Shown here: in pieces, positions 27,781-38,045 of the stretch | Layout of the letters: each line of letters starts with the position of its first letter | Position numbering within the stretch: the first letter of the stretch is position 1 | DNA from: Farysia itapuensis | Lineage: Eukaryota; Basidiomycota; Ustilaginomycetes; Ustilaginales; Ustilaginaceae | DNA: 64,000 nt | Direction of reading: 5' to 3' | Assembly: GCA_023212645.1 (NCBI GenBank) | Contig: JALBYC010000014.1 | Coordinates: 1 to 64,000, forward strand | Program-made: the position numbers and the translations under genes | Notes under the pieces: model-generated | The model's database searches: none | The model's input: only the letters and a program-made list of their open reading frames with translations | What the model was told of the DNA's origin: nothing

Positions 27781-28021
27781 GTAGGCGCTTGTAAATGTAA
27801 ATCTTCTTTCGGTTGACGTAGCCCTTGTTTGCTGGCTTTTCTTGCATGCTGCATTTGGCACTGCGTATATGAGAAATCTGGGGAAAGTCAATTTGCTATT
27901 TTCGGTGGCGCTCCGTTGATTTAGCGAACGTGGACCCTTTTTCGTTTAGGAGGTGAACAGACCAACACCATTTTGTGCAATCTTCCAATCCGTCCATCAC
28001 ATCAGTGAACAAGTCGGTACA

Positions 28022-29776
28022 ATGTCGACCAAAGCCAAGCGTCCACCATTAGGTGGAAAGCTAAAGTCTTGGTCTGCCGGCTTGGGCGCCAAACTGTCCG
28101 GCAGTGGCGGTGGCGGCACGGATCCTGACCTTCTCGCACAGACTGGTGATGATGAACATACTTCCTCAGAAATCTACAGCACCGACGCCTATCGCTCCGA
28201 TCCAGCTCTAAGCAACGCTGCAGCAAAGATAAACGCAATTGCGCCCAATGGTAAGGCATCAAAACCCGCTCGTGATGATCTGCCGGATGCATCCGCATAC
28301 GAGGCTTGTCTGGAAACTGTCGAAGAATTGAACGGACAATTAGTCGCACTTCAAGCAACGCTGGCCAAGGACACCTCCAACATCCTGGTGCACAGAATAG
28401 ATGATGGCAGAGCTACGATAGATGCCTACATTGCCTCTATGCAGAGTCTTGATGCTGCTGCAGCTCGATTGGAAAGTGTTCAGTCTAGACTGCAGAAGGG
28501 CAGGCAGGACAAGCGCGAGCTCGAAGACGAGCTTCGTTCGGCAAAGACGGCCCACGACCAAGCGTTGAAAGATGCTCAGCTGCATGTCGATGCCATGAAC
28601 GACTCCAAGAAAGCCGACAAAGACTGCTTAGCTACTTACATGCAGGTACAACTCAGGTACGTCACCCAGGCGAAGACAGTGCTCGACCAGATCCACTCGC
28701 TCTGGGGAGATGCTTCCGTTTCGCCAGAGTCTCGCTTTGGTGCTTTTACCTCTCGTGCTCGCGCTCGAACTTTGACTGGCTCCAAGACGCTGCTGCCCTC
28801 CTTGCCTCGTCTGTTGTCTGCCAAAGAGGCAAGCGACACAATCACGCCATCGCAATCCGCATCCAATTCCTCGCTCAACCTGGCTGCAATGGAGGCGAGA
28901 CTGCCTTCAAACGGAGAAGATGAGCAGAAGGACAAGAAGAGTCGCTTGCGAATGCCGTCATTTACGGCCGCGAGCGATACCGTCTCTTCCATGGCTTCCG
29001 GCATCGGTACCTTTAGTCGATCCAAAAGCTCCGTATTTTCGTCCAATACAGCTGCAGAATCGAGCAACACGGAGAGGGAGAGAAGCGAATCTGGCAAGTG
29101 GACTTTCATGAGCCGCAAGAAAGATCAAGGCTTCATGAATATGGACGAGTCAGAAAGACTGAACTTTAGTACGAGCAGTGATTCGACCGCATTCGACAAC
29201 GGCGATGACGCTCCTCGTCGCGTTGGTATCAATCGATCCGTGTCTTCCAAAGAGGTACATCTTGGTGCGCATGACGATCAGCTTTCTCCTCCCCTGTCGC
29301 ACTCCACAGCGCTCAGACAGGAGCAGTCCCCGCGTGCAGCTCCATTCTCTGTCGTTGGCATGAAACACTCGAATGAGCGACGCGGCTCGTGTACAAGCTC
29401 GGACGCCAACGAAGACTACTTGGATGTGACAGGGACGCGACGCGATACACTCGGTCTGAATCATACCGGTCGGAGCACGTACTCGGACGGTGGGGACCCT
29501 TTCATGTCATCAGCATTGTCTCCTCAATCTACTGGCCAGCCACCGTACAGCAGCGAAGAGGACGATGATGACAGAGACTACGAACGTACGGCTTTGTACG
29601 ATAGAGGAAACGATACATCCGCTCAATCATCCCCTGTTGCCGCAGGTGTGGTTTCGCGAAGAGGTCCACCTCCACCCGTACCCTCCAGCGCCAGCATGCT
29701 CTCCAAGGCGAAAAGCAGACCTGCCCCGGTCCCGCCGCCTCTCCCTTCACGTCCGTCCAACAACAAGCATACATAG
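28022..29776 (+). CDS. Coiled-coil (BAR-like) protein with proline-rich C-terminus
   Basis: A 584-residue protein I cannot name. Residues about 85-245 are predicted helical and heptad-like (DASAYEACLETVEELNGQL, LESVQSRLQKGRQDKRELED), compatible with a BAR-type membrane-curving dimer. The following 300 residues are Ser-rich and disordered, with many Arg-Ser phosphorylation-type sites. The end is proline-rich (GPPPPVPSS and APVPPPLPSRPS), a good SH3 ligand. The combination resembles endocytic or actin-patch adaptors. The start at 28022 follows a leader at a normal distance; an in-frame upstream ATG at 27953 is possible but adds only low-complexity sequence. Confidence 0.6.
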   Translation: MSTKAKRPPLGGKLKSWSAGLGAKLSGSGGGGTDPDLLAQTGDDEHTSSEIYSTDAYRSDPALSNAAAKINAIAPNGKASKPARDDLPDASAYEACLETVEELNGQLVALQATLAKDTSNILVHRIDDGRATIDAYIASMQSLDAAAARLESVQSRLQKGRQDKRELEDELRSAKTAHDQALKDAQLHVDAMNDSKKADKDCLATYMQVQLRYVTQAKTVLDQIHSLWGDASVSPESRFGAFTSRARARTLTGSKTLLPSLPRLLSAKEASDTITPSQSASNSSLNLAAMEARLPSNGEDEQKDKKSRLRMPSFTAASDTVSSMASGIGTFSRSKSSVFSSNTAAESSNTERERSESGKWTFMSRKKDQGFMNMDESERLNFSTSSDSTAFDNGDDAPRRVGINRSVSSKEVHLGAHDDQLSPPLSHSTALRQEQSPRAAPFSVVGMKHSNERRGSCTSSDANEDYLDVTGTRRDTLGLNHTGRSTYSDGGDPFMSSALSPQSTGQPPYSSEEDDDDRDYERTALYDRGNDTSAQSSPVAAGVVSRRGPPPPVPSSASMLSKAKSRPAPVPPPLPSRPSNNKHT

Positions 29777-30071
29777 ATTCCTCACGCACATACAGAGCAT
29801 TCTTTGCCGCAATAGAAACAAACATGATTTCTCGTTCCCAAGGCGTATGAAATAGTACGGGAAACGGCGGTCGGGAACGTTTTGCGGTTTGTGCATTTCG
29901 GTTATGCGGTGTTGGACAATTGGGCCCGGCAAACAACCTTCTCTCGGAAGAGGCTCTATAGTCAGTCTCGGTTACGAAGCAAGAAGCTTTGGACCCCTGT
30001 CTCTGTTTGGTACAGGCGTAAAGGGGGAGAGTCGGTGAGTGCGTTTACCTGTCTGTCCATTACTCTGCGTC

Positions 30072-31346
30072 ATGGTCAAGACGCTTACACACGCGCTCGT
30101 TCTCCTGTTCGGTTTTCTGGCTGGTGTGGTTACAGCAAAACATCACGCAGCGATGCATCTCTTTGTCGCCGGGTATAATGGCACGATCGTGCCGTATTCC
30201 ATTGACACTACGGCCGCCAAGTTTGCGCAGCTGGGGAGTGGGATCAAGCCTGGTTCGGCAGGTGATTCGCCGTCATGGATTGCGTTTGATCCACCGGGTA
30301 AGGACAGCATGTACTCCGTGTCGAACGCGTTCTATTCGACCAACGAGGATACCGACGGCGTAGTGTTCTCACACGCGTACGATGCAGCCACCCACCACAT
30401 CACCACGACTGGTAGATCGGCCGCGCAACGCCAGAAGGGCACGAGCACCGGCGGGTCTGGCCCAGTCTCGGCTCTTGTAGGCCACGGTCCCAGCGCCAAC
30501 CTGCTCTTCGTGGCCAACTACGATTCGGGCAGTGCTTCCGTCCTCAAGATCCACTCCAACGACAGCACCCTCCTTGCATCATCTGCACACGCTAAGCCGT
30601 ACAAGAGGTTCCAATTCACACGCAAGAAAGGTGCGCCGGCTGTGGGACCGGTGGCAGACCGACAGGATCACTCATACGCCCACCAGGTGGCCATCCTTCC
30701 CGGCGGCGATTTCGTCTACGTCGTAGATCTGGGAGCCGACCAAATCCACCATCTCAAAGTTCAGGGCGAGGATGTCGAGTTCGTCAGTAGTACCGATGTG
30801 CCAGCCGGTTCTGGCCCGCGTCACATCACCTTCTACGCCGACCAAGGTGGCGACGTGTACGGCTACTTGGCGTCTGAATTGGCCAATACTGTGACTAGCT
30901 TTAAAGTCGACACCGAGACAGGACACTTGCATGCGCTTCAGAAGCCGATCCTCGCTTCTCCACCCGGCGTACCACTCTCCGGGCCAGGCATTCTGTCAAC
31001 CAACCGGACCACGGCCGAAATCGCCGTCGCTCCACAAGGCACCCACCTCTACGTCTCCAATAGGGGCGACGAAACCGAAGACCATATCTCCATCTTTGAA
31101 CGCAACACCAGCAACGGTCACATCCAACTCGTGCGCTGGATCAAGAGCGGTGGTCGAATGCCCCGCCATTTCAGCCTTTCATCCGATTCGCTCGCCGACG
31201 CAAAGGGCCACTGGCTCGCAGTAGGTCACCAAACAGACCAGAACATCGTCCTCTTCAAGCGCGATCTTACGTCGGGGGACTTGACTCAAGTCGACATCAG
31301 ACATAATGTCGGACAAGTCGCTTTCACCGGCTTTGCACCTTTCTAG
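30072..31346 (+). CDS. Secreted lactonase-type seven-bladed propeller (carboxymuconate cyclase-like)
   Basis: A 424-residue protein beginning with a clear signal peptide (MVKTLTHALVLLFGFLAGVVTA, cleavage near residue 22). The mature part has the repeating strands of the lactonase / 3-carboxy-cis,cis-muconate lactonising fold: LFVAGYNG, LLFVANYDSGSASVLKI, YVVDLGADQIHHLKV, PRHITFY, YVSNRGDETEDHISIF and PRHFSLSSD. Family members include 6-phosphogluconolactonases and fungal muconate cyclases; secreted fungal members have poorly known substrates. The 30072 ATG is preferred because it starts the signal peptide; the longer reading begins at GTG. Single exon. Confidence 0.8.
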   Translation: MVKTLTHALVLLFGFLAGVVTAKHHAAMHLFVAGYNGTIVPYSIDTTAAKFAQLGSGIKPGSAGDSPSWIAFDPPGKDSMYSVSNAFYSTNEDTDGVVFSHAYDAATHHITTTGRSAAQRQKGTSTGGSGPVSALVGHGPSANLLFVANYDSGSASVLKIHSNDSTLLASSAHAKPYKRFQFTRKKGAPAVGPVADRQDHSYAHQVAILPGGDFVYVVDLGADQIHHLKVQGEDVEFVSSTDVPAGSGPRHITFYADQGGDVYGYLASELANTVTSFKVDTETGHLHALQKPILASPPGVPLSGPGILSTNRTTAEIAVAPQGTHLYVSNRGDETEDHISIFERNTSNGHIQLVRWIKSGGRMPRHFSLSSDSLADAKGHWLAVGHQTDQNIVLFKRDLTSGDLTQVDIRHNVGQVAFTGFAPF

Positions 31347-31431
31347 ATTGTCCTTCCTTCTTCTTCGCTACAAGCCTCAATCGCTCCCGAACTCTTGGAC
31401 AGTGTGCTTGCATTTGATTGCTGGACAAGAG

Positions 31432-32949
31432 CTATCTAGAGACGCCGACGAGTTTGACCCCACTAAGGCCGCTAGCGATGGTGTCCATAGTTTTCGTGTC
31501 GTTCTCGAGCGTTGTGCTGAGATGGTTGAGTCCTTGTTGCTGCTGACCGAGAATGCGCGCTACATTTTCCAGTCCGGCCGCATCGACGACCGCCCACTCC
31601 GTAGCCGCATTGGATCGTCCTTCTGGACCCACACTGCCGGACCTACCACCGGCGCCGCTGCGGGCCACCATCTCGCGCTTAGCTCGAACGACACCCAACT
31701 GAGCCCATAACTCGTTGATCTTGGACCGCAGACGCGCTTGGGACGCCGATCCACCAGCGCCCTGCGCGCTTAGGCCGCTACTGTTGCCATTCGTGCTCCT
31801 AGACGCGCTCGCGTTGAGCGTCGACGTAGATGCAATGCCGGTAATCTCGGCTTCGCACGCCTCCAGAATACTGATCAGACGTTCCTCCTCTGGACCAATG
31901 CTCTTACCCCGCAGCGCTGGGATTAGAAGCTGACTCTTTGCGACCAGTCCGACAAGTTTGTGATGCAGAGAGGACTGTCGACTAACCGCGGCTTCTGCAC
32001 GAACCGAGTTGCCGAGGGAATGCTTCTGCTCCAAGGTGGAGAGTCGCTGTGCGAGCGAGGCTAGCAATGCGCGTTGTCTCTGCGCTTCGCGATGCTGTGA
32101 CTCGACGCGTTTCTTGAGGTCGTTAAACCCGAGTGCGAGGACGGGGTAGAGTCGATTCGGGTCCGGGTTTTCGCGTATCGCCGCTGCCCAGAGCTGATCG
32201 TGCATAGGCCCAGCTGCATCGCCTCTCCGCCCTTGTATGAGCTTCAAGTTCTGCGCGTTGCCGGCATTGTTGTAAAAGTAGTAGGCGAACCGGCATCCTG
32301 CAGCATTGTTCGTGTCCCAAGCGGCGCGGATCTGTTCCAGTTTACCGGCCAGACTGGCTCCAAGCTTCTTGTCCGTCACCGAGGATGAAGCCTGTGGCTG
32401 TAGTTGTGACTGGGACTGGGCAATGTTTTGCTGACCAAATCCTTGCGAGCCATTGACGCCAGTGGCGAAGGTCGATGTCGGTGCACCAAAGAGGGATGAC
32501 GGTTGTTGCTGCTGCTGCTGTTGTTGTGCTTGCTGCTGTTGCTGTTGGGGTGCTCCAAATGAGAAGCCGCCCGTGTTCGTGGGTGCTGTGTTTGTCGAAG
32601 TGCCAAACAGGCTAGATCCACCACCGAAGCCGGTCGATGTTGCGCCCTGCGGCTGTCCAGGCGTCGGGGCATTGGCAGGTTTTGCGCCAAAAGAGAATAG
32701 ACCACTCGAAGCAGGTGCTTGCTGCTGTTGCTGGGGTTGCGAAGACCCGAAACCTCCAAAGAGACCACCTCCCCCTGTCGCTGTCTGGCCGGACTGTGCA
32801 GGCGGAGCACCAAATGTTAGCGCTCCCGGCTTGTTTTGTTGCTGCGGTTGCTGTTGCGTAGACTGTCCAAAGGAGAAGGGAGCAGGTGCCGCACCTCCTG
32901 CACTCTGTCCAGCCGTCGAAGTAGACGGCGTGCCGAACGAGAAAGCCAT
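31432..32949 (-). CDS. NUP57: FG nucleoporin, Nup54/Nup57 type
   Basis: A 505-residue central-channel nucleoporin. The first ~170 residues hold repeated FG/GLFG-like units (FSFG, TFGAPP, GLFGGFG, SLFGA) separated by Gln and Ala/Thr linkers. A conserved helical domain begins around 190 (LEQIRAAWDTNNAAGCRFAYYFYN), the signature of Nup54/Nup57 that forms a coiled-coil trimer with Nup58 and Nup62 homologues. Further helices run to about 400. The ATG at 32949 directly opens with MAFSFG. The frame is open upstream but carries no FG units. Single exon, divergent from the DUF1748 gene. Confidence 0.88.
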   Translation of the reverse strand: MAFSFGTPSTSTAGQSAGGAAPAPFSFGQSTQQQPQQQNKPGALTFGAPPAQSGQTATGGGGLFGGFGSSQPQQQQQAPASSGLFSFGAKPANAPTPGQPQGATSTGFGGGSSLFGTSTNTAPTNTGGFSFGAPQQQQQQAQQQQQQQQPSSLFGAPTSTFATGVNGSQGFGQQNIAQSQSQLQPQASSSVTDKKLGASLAGKLEQIRAAWDTNNAAGCRFAYYFYNNAGNAQNLKLIQGRRGDAAGPMHDQLWAAAIRENPDPNRLYPVLALGFNDLKKRVESQHREAQRQRALLASLAQRLSTLEQKHSLGNSVRAEAAVSRQSSLHHKLVGLVAKSQLLIPALRGKSIGPEEERLISILEACEAEITGIASTSTLNASASRSTNGNSSGLSAQGAGGSASQARLRSKINELWAQLGVVRAKREMVARSGAGGRSGSVGPEGRSNAATEWAVVDAAGLENVARILGQQQQGLNHLSTTLENDTKTMDTIASGLSGVKLVGVSR

Positions 32950-33250
32950 CCTTGCCTGTGACAGTTGGACAACGACAACGCGGTCAAGTTGTTCGTGTTT
33001 GGAGGTATCACTTTGCGAATATTTCGGGTCCGAGAGGCCGAGCAAAAGGGCAGAATTCGAGATCTGACATTTAGTTTTCCTAAAATGAGCTTGAATTGTG
33101 ACTGAGTGAGCGCAACAGTCCAACACCGCAAGTCCAACGCACCCTCTCGCCAACACTGCTCTCCCTCGATTGCTACCAAGTCCCTGCTCATCAACAAAGC
33201 CCTCTTTGCACAGCAAATCAGACCAAGGATTCGTACAGAAGCAACACATC
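32950..33250. promoter_or_regulatory. Divergent promoter between the nucleoporin and DUF1748 genes
   Basis: 301 bases between starts, no gene seen. Confidence 0.4.
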
Positions 33251-33481
33251 ATGGTTTTGGGTCGATTGGTTCACTATGCTGGTGACGCCGTGTTGATCTC
33301 AACAGTCCTTGCCGGGATCAAACGCCAGACCGGCCTTCGTCCCGACGTTGAACGCATCACCGAGCCAACAACAAAGGGCCTCTTGGAAAAGTACCTCGGC
33401 GTTGGAGAGTTTATCTTTGACACATCTGTAGCAGCAGCACGCGCGTCTGCCTTCTTCCAGAAAGACATCTACCAGAAATAA
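33251..33481 (+). CDS. DUF1748 family miniprotein
   Basis: A 76-residue protein starting MVLGRLVHYAGDAVLIST. It includes AGIKRQTGLRP and the C-terminal YLGVGEFIFDTSVAAARASAF. This is the fungal DUF1748 family, conserved from yeasts to basidiomycetes with one short hydrophobic segment. Its function is not established. The upstream in-frame reading to 33170 is not conserved-looking and lies in the leader. Confidence 0.8.
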   Translation: MVLGRLVHYAGDAVLISTVLAGIKRQTGLRPDVERITEPTTKGLLEKYLGVGEFIFDTSVAAARASAFFQKDIYQK

Positions 33482-34245
33482 CCCTACCTTGGCAACACCG
33501 CCAACCTCCCCTTCTGGACAAGCACCTACTGAACCAGTCAGGACCTCTTTCGCCCGCTCCTCTTCCGCTTGCAACAATCTCTGTATTACTACTAACGTCA
33601 CAAGTCGTCCACTCGTTTGCTTTTGCTGTACACGTTGCGTTGGGATGAATTTTACCAGGAGGCGTGCACTCTTACGAGGGAATGCGTCTTTCAGACACTC
33701 TCATCTATCTCTAGAAGTTTCCAAAGGACGCAAGACTCTGAGCACCTGGTACTGCCTTGCTGACTCGTGACCACCACCAGATTCTTCATTGGCGTTTGCT
33801 AACAGACGAGCTTCTTCGGGTTGCGCTCTTTTGTATCGATATCTCCCGCTTGTTTTCTATCTCACAGTCCGCTCTTCTTGCTAACCTCGGTGTCAGGAAC
33901 ATGATTCGGGAGAAGCCGATTCTGCGCAGCGAGAGAGGCAAATTATGCTAAGACGCAGGCTGCAGCCGCTGTGAACTTCTTAAGCGGCCATGCAGTTCGT
34001 TGATTGGTTGTGCAGAGCGTTGACTGTTCTTCCGCGATATCTGAGGTTCCCGTGGCGCTGACGTTCTTTATGAGATCACGCTCGTGCAACAATGTGTGCT
34101 GGCTGGCTGGCTGGCAAACGTCGCAATGCGAGCCTGGTGAATGTGCTTGTCAAGATTCGGGATTCGGAAATTGGTAGCCAAGGTTCAAAGGGTTCTTCTA
34201 GCTGAGCTGCGTGCACCCTGATTCCTCATCCCGAGCTTTGATGCA
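33482..34245. promoter_or_regulatory. Long non-coding region upstream of HEM13
   Basis: 764 bases, no convincing gene. A pyrimidine-rich 3' flank of the DUF1748 gene (33482-33560) grades into ordinary sequence. A 7-codon upstream ORF begins at 34241 and overlaps the HEM13 start. Confidence 0.45.
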
Positions 34246-35817
34246 ATGTCGTGGCCCGCAGTGAGACGAGGCATCAGGCCGCGTGCGTTTCTAGCGCCAG
34301 AAGTCAGACTTCAAGCAAGACAGGCGGCGCCTCGAAGCTCTGTACGATACAATTCCACCGAGCCCGCCTCTGCGACACCTCCGCCTGCGAAAGACAACAG
34401 CCGACGAACATGGGTCAGCGCTTCAGGTGCTGCCGCCCTCATTGTTGCCATTGTGTACGCGACGTCGGGTCGCAAAGCCACTTCCGTGCAGCTAGAGACG
34501 TCTCCTTTCAAGCCTACGCAGGCATCCTCCGTCAAAGGCGGGAACCAGTCCGATCTGCCCGAGATTTCCCACCTCAACCCCAAGATTCTGACAGACACTT
34601 CAGCACCTATGCAGTCTCGTATGGAGACCTACATTAAGCTACTCCAGTACCGCATTGTATCTGAACTCTCGAAAGAAGAGCCGAAAGCTCGCTTCTTAAT
34701 CGACAGCTGGCTCCGCAAGGAAGGAGGCGAAGGCATCTCCTGCGTCCTCCAGGATGGCTCCACTTTTGAAAAAGCAGGCGTCAACATTTCGGTCGTTCAC
34801 GGCACTTTACCGCCAGCAGCGGTCAAACAGATGAGCGCAGATCACGCTGGCTTGATGGATAAGACGGGATACAAGCTCGACGGGACTGACCCTGATGTCA
34901 AAGGCCTGCCGTTCTACGCCGCCGGTCTTAGCTTGGTTATCCACCCCAAGAATCCTTTTGTTCCTACAGTTCACTTCAACTACCGCTATTTCGAGGTGAG
35001 ACATCCCGAGAAGCTCGCTGATGGATCTCCAAACCCCCGCCATTCCAAGAATCATCCAGATGGCGGGAACGACAATGCGCCGGTAGCCTGGTGGTTCGGC
35101 GGCGGCACCGACTTGACCCCCATCTACCTGATCGACGAAGACGCATCCCACTTCCATCAGACCCTCAAAGACGCCGCCGACACGCACGATTCGGCTTTTT
35201 ACTCGACGTGGAAGAAGTGGTGCGACAAGTACTTCCTCATCCCGCACCGCGGCGAAGCGCGCGGCATTGGCGGGATCTTCTTTGACGATCTGACGCTTCC
35301 CCAATGGGCGTCTGCTCCGAATGCCAAAGCCTACATCCCTCTGTCGGACGGCGCAAAGCCGAGCCTGGCAAATCCGGTACTGCATCCTATCTCGTCTGCC
35401 CGCCAACACAGCCAGGATAGCCTCTTCGCCACGGTCCGCGCCATGGGCGACAGCTTCCTCCCAGCCTACCTACCCCTCGTGCAGAAACGCAAGAATACGC
35501 CCTACACCCAGGCTCATGAACGCTGGCAGCAGATTCGTCGAGGTCGCTACGTCGAATTCAACCTGGTCTACGACCGTGGGACCAAGTTTGGCCTCCAGAC
35601 ACCTGGCGCGCGGATCGAGAGCATTCTAATGAGCTTACCGCTCAAAGCTCGGTGGGAGTACATGGAAAAGTACAGCGGTGGCGGCGCTCAAGGTCGCGAC
35701 GGGAAAGCAACCACCCAAGCCGACGGTGATGACCACGACCACACCAGTGATGAAATTGGCGAGGCTGAAAGACAGATCCAGCAAGTATTGCGAACACCGC
35801 GGGACTGGGCATCATAG
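34246..35817 (+). CDS. HEM13: Coproporphyrinogen III oxidase, mitochondrial-type
   Basis: A 523-residue oxygen-dependent coproporphyrinogen oxidase, which makes protoporphyrinogen IX in heme synthesis. The catalytic domain starts near residue 125. It shows the family blocks [55 protein letters not shown] and [13 protein letters not shown]. The first ~35 residues are Arg/Ala-rich without acidic residues and end in RYNS, a mitochondrial presequence, followed by a hydrophobic helix (about 56-73). This predicts delivery to the intermembrane space, as in animals and unlike the cytosolic Saccharomyces enzyme. The start at 34246 is required to keep the presequence. Residues about 490-515 are a His/Asp-rich insertion near the end. 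Confidence 0.93.
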   Translation: MSWPAVRRGIRPRAFLAPEVRLQARQAAPRSSVRYNSTEPASATPPPAKDNSRRTWVSASGAAALIVAIVYATSGRKATSVQLETSPFKPTQASSVKGGNQSDLPEISHLNPKILTDTSAPMQSRMETYIKLLQYRIVSELSKEEPKARFLIDSWLRKEGGEGISCVLQDGSTFEKAGVNISVVHGTLPPAAVKQMSADHAGLMDKTGYKLDGTDPDVKGLPFYAAGLSLVIHPKNPFVPTVHFNYRYFEVRHPEKLADGSPNPRHSKNHPDGGNDNAPVAWWFGGGTDLTPIYLIDEDASHFHQTLKDAADTHDSAFYSTWKKWCDKYFLIPHRGEARGIGGIFFDDLTLPQWASAPNAKAYIPLSDGAKPSLANPVLHPISSARQHSQDSLFATVRAMGDSFLPAYLPLVQKRKNTPYTQAHERWQQIRRGRYVEFNLVYDRGTKFGLQTPGARIESILMSLPLKARWEYMEKYSGGGAQGRDGKATTQADGDDHDHTSDEIGEAERQIQQVLRTPRDWAS

Positions 35818-35906
35818 AAGAGCATAGATATTACCACGAATCCCTTCTCTCCAAATGAAAAGTTGTGCAATATGAAGTGTGGGTTGTATATAGTACAGGA
35901 GTTGTG

Positions 35907-37634
35907 TCAGGGTGTGTCTGAGTCAGCTTGGGTGGAGGAGAGCTTTGAGACTGCTTGACCTTGCAGGTGGGGGTCTGATGGGGTTGCTGCTACGGGAGTG
36001 ACGATAGACGCGGCTGTGGACGGGGTAGAAGTGCGGTCGACCGCTGTGTGTCTCCCGGGAGAAGTCGTGGGGAGGGGAAGCAAGTTGGTCGCAGGCTGGT
36101 TCCTCGCTAGTAGCGGTGACCTGCTAGATGACGCCACCGGCGGCGCTGCTGTTGCTGAAGGACTCGTGCTGACCAGGGTGAACGAGGGGGGAGGCGTGGC
36201 TGCAAGGAGCAGGTAATGCCCCGGACTTAAGCCGGTAGGTCGATTGCTCAACCGCGGTAGTTGATGCGTTGTCGATGCGGAGGAGCGTGACAAACCACCG
36301 CCGCCGGACACGGAGCGGTCCCCCCACGAGCGGGACAGCTTTCCATCCTTCTTCTGCGGCGAGTTTGTCCTCGACCGCGAACGTCGCACTTCCGGCATAC
36401 TCGGAACACGCAGCGCTATACTGCCAGAACCATACTCGCGCTGCACGTCGATTCGAGGCGCGCCTCTCCCCGGTACGTCACCTCCATGCCACGACTTGGA
36501 CAGTAACGTCGACTCTTCCGACTCCCCCCGCCCACTATCCCCACCCCCACCTCCTTCGTCACTTTCGCCTTCCCCCTCCTCCTGCTCCTCGTCGTCGTTG
36601 TACTGCGACTCGCCATTGCGCCATGTCAGCACAAATACACCCGCAAAAGTCGTCAAACATCCAAAGAGGAAATTGACCAGCCGATGCGCGTCCATGTTCT
36701 CGAAATCGCGGTACAAGATGGCCGATCCGACGATGGCTGAGATGGTGAAGAGGACAAACTGGATGGGGATCACCTGACGACTGTCGAAGCGTTGCAGGGC
36801 TTTGTTGAGGTAGGTGATCTGAATGACGGCCGTGGCTGCTAGGACTGCGACGAGGCAGTAGGTGATGGGGAATCTGAGTGCCTGGATCGGTTCCCCGCCG
36901 GAAATGAGTGACGAGATGCCTTTGGTCGACAAGACGGTGAAGCCGCCAAAGATGGCGCAGGTGCCGATATCGATCAACACCCAGCGCTCTGCGAGGGAAG
37001 TTGTGCTGAGAAAGGCCAGTACCAGCCCGGCGCCTACGGCGATTGCGGCGAAAATGACGAACTCGAGTCGCTTGATTGCGTCCAGCAGCTGACCTGGTCC
37101 GAGGAGGACATCGTTCTGCTTGGAGCTGAACACGACAGTCACTGCGCCGACGATGGCGAGGAAGATGCCGCCCAGATCGAGTGCGCGGAACTGCTCCTTG
37201 AGCAGTATCGGCGAGATAATTACATTGCTAAGCAGAGCCACCGCACCGAGCGGTGCCACCAACGATGCTGGTGCGAAACCATACGAGATGAAGTTCCCCG
37301 CCTCGCCAATCGTCATGAGCGCAATGCCGAGCCACCATAGCTTGCTGCGTAGGAACATGGTATCCATGCCGCTCCCACTGCTGTTGCTGCTCGATTCAGC
37401 AGCGCTATTCGGCTTGCGATGCGGAGTCGAGCTCCGACTGCTTGAACGCTCTTCATCCCCTCCACGAGTGACCCCTTCTTGCCCCTCCTGCTGTTGTTGC
37501 GAATCTGCTTGTTGTTGCTGCAACCGAGTATGTGCGAGTTTCTGGCAGTTGAGAGCAACGCTGATTGTAATGTTGCCGGCGACTGCTACGGCGACACCAA
37601 TCAACGTCCGGGAGGACGACGAAATGTCGGCCAT
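35907..37634 (-). CDS. NIPA-family magnesium transporter
   Basis: A 575-residue membrane protein. After one N-terminal helix and a Gln-rich linker (about 38-90) come eight further hydrophobic segments with the NIPA (DUF803) signatures: WWLGIALMTIGEAGNFISYGFAPASLVAPLG, SNVIISPILLKEQF, FTVLSTKGISSLI and QRFDSRQVIPIQFVLFT. Human NIPA1/2 relatives transport magnesium at the plasma membrane and endosomes. The last ~230 residues are a disordered Ser/Pro/Gly-rich cytosolic tail, longer than in animals. The start at 37634 is the first ATG. Confidence 0.87.
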   Translation of the reverse strand: MADISSSSRTLIGVAVAVAGNITISVALNCQKLAHTRLQQQQADSQQQQEGQEGVTRGGDEERSSSRSSTPHRKPNSAAESSSNSSGSGMDTMFLRSKLWWLGIALMTIGEAGNFISYGFAPASLVAPLGAVALLSNVIISPILLKEQFRALDLGGIFLAIVGAVTVVFSSKQNDVLLGPGQLLDAIKRLEFVIFAAIAVGAGLVLAFLSTTSLAERWVLIDIGTCAIFGGFTVLSTKGISSLISGGEPIQALRFPITYCLVAVLAATAVIQITYLNKALQRFDSRQVIPIQFVLFTISAIVGSAILYRDFENMDAHRLVNFLFGCLTTFAGVFVLTWRNGESQYNDDEEQEEGEGESDEGGGGGDSGRGESEESTLLSKSWHGGDVPGRGAPRIDVQREYGSGSIALRVPSMPEVRRSRSRTNSPQKKDGKLSRSWGDRSVSGGGGLSRSSASTTHQLPRLSNRPTGLSPGHYLLLAATPPPSFTLVSTSPSATAAPPVASSSRSPLLARNQPATNLLPLPTTSPGRHTAVDRTSTPSTAASIVTPVAATPSDPHLQGQAVSKLSSTQADSDTP

Positions 37635-38045
37635 TTATGAGCGAGCGATAAGCCCTTCAGTGCTGCCCAAGGACTTCGGTTCCGCACAACTAGACAGTCA
37701 TGCCGGGCGGGTCTCTGCTGGTGGTAGCTTTCGAAGATGCTGTCACTTACTTCCAAAAGCTTCCGAGCAGCTTCCGACCCCGGAAAGCAAACACCGCCCC
37801 GCCAAAAGATGACGTACGTACTATACGTACAAATCCCATGCATGTTAGACCGCATTTGAGCAACACACAAACGTACAAACAACGTACAAACGCGCAAACG
37901 TGCACACGTACGAACGCGCAAACGGCAGTCGGTGGGTATCTGTGCTTTGCATTCGCGTCGACGACGGGGGGTATCTGGGCTTCACGATGATGTGTTGTTT
38001 ACACACGTGTCATGCGATGGGTATAAGAGGGGAGGGTAATTTGTG
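37635..38045. other. Intergenic region between NIPA gene start and C2H2 gene end
   Basis: 411 bases upstream of the NIPA gene. The stretch 37811-37925 is rich in ACGTAC and CGCAAACG words. Confidence 0.5.
37883..37924. repeat. Two tandem copies of a ~24-bp unit
   Basis: CGTACAAACGCGCAAACG at 37883-37900 is repeated with one change as CGTACGAACGCGCAAACG at 37907-37924, a period of 24. A partial copy (ACGTACAAAC) lies at 37871. The repeat sits about 250 bases upstream of the NIPA start. Confidence 0.75.
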
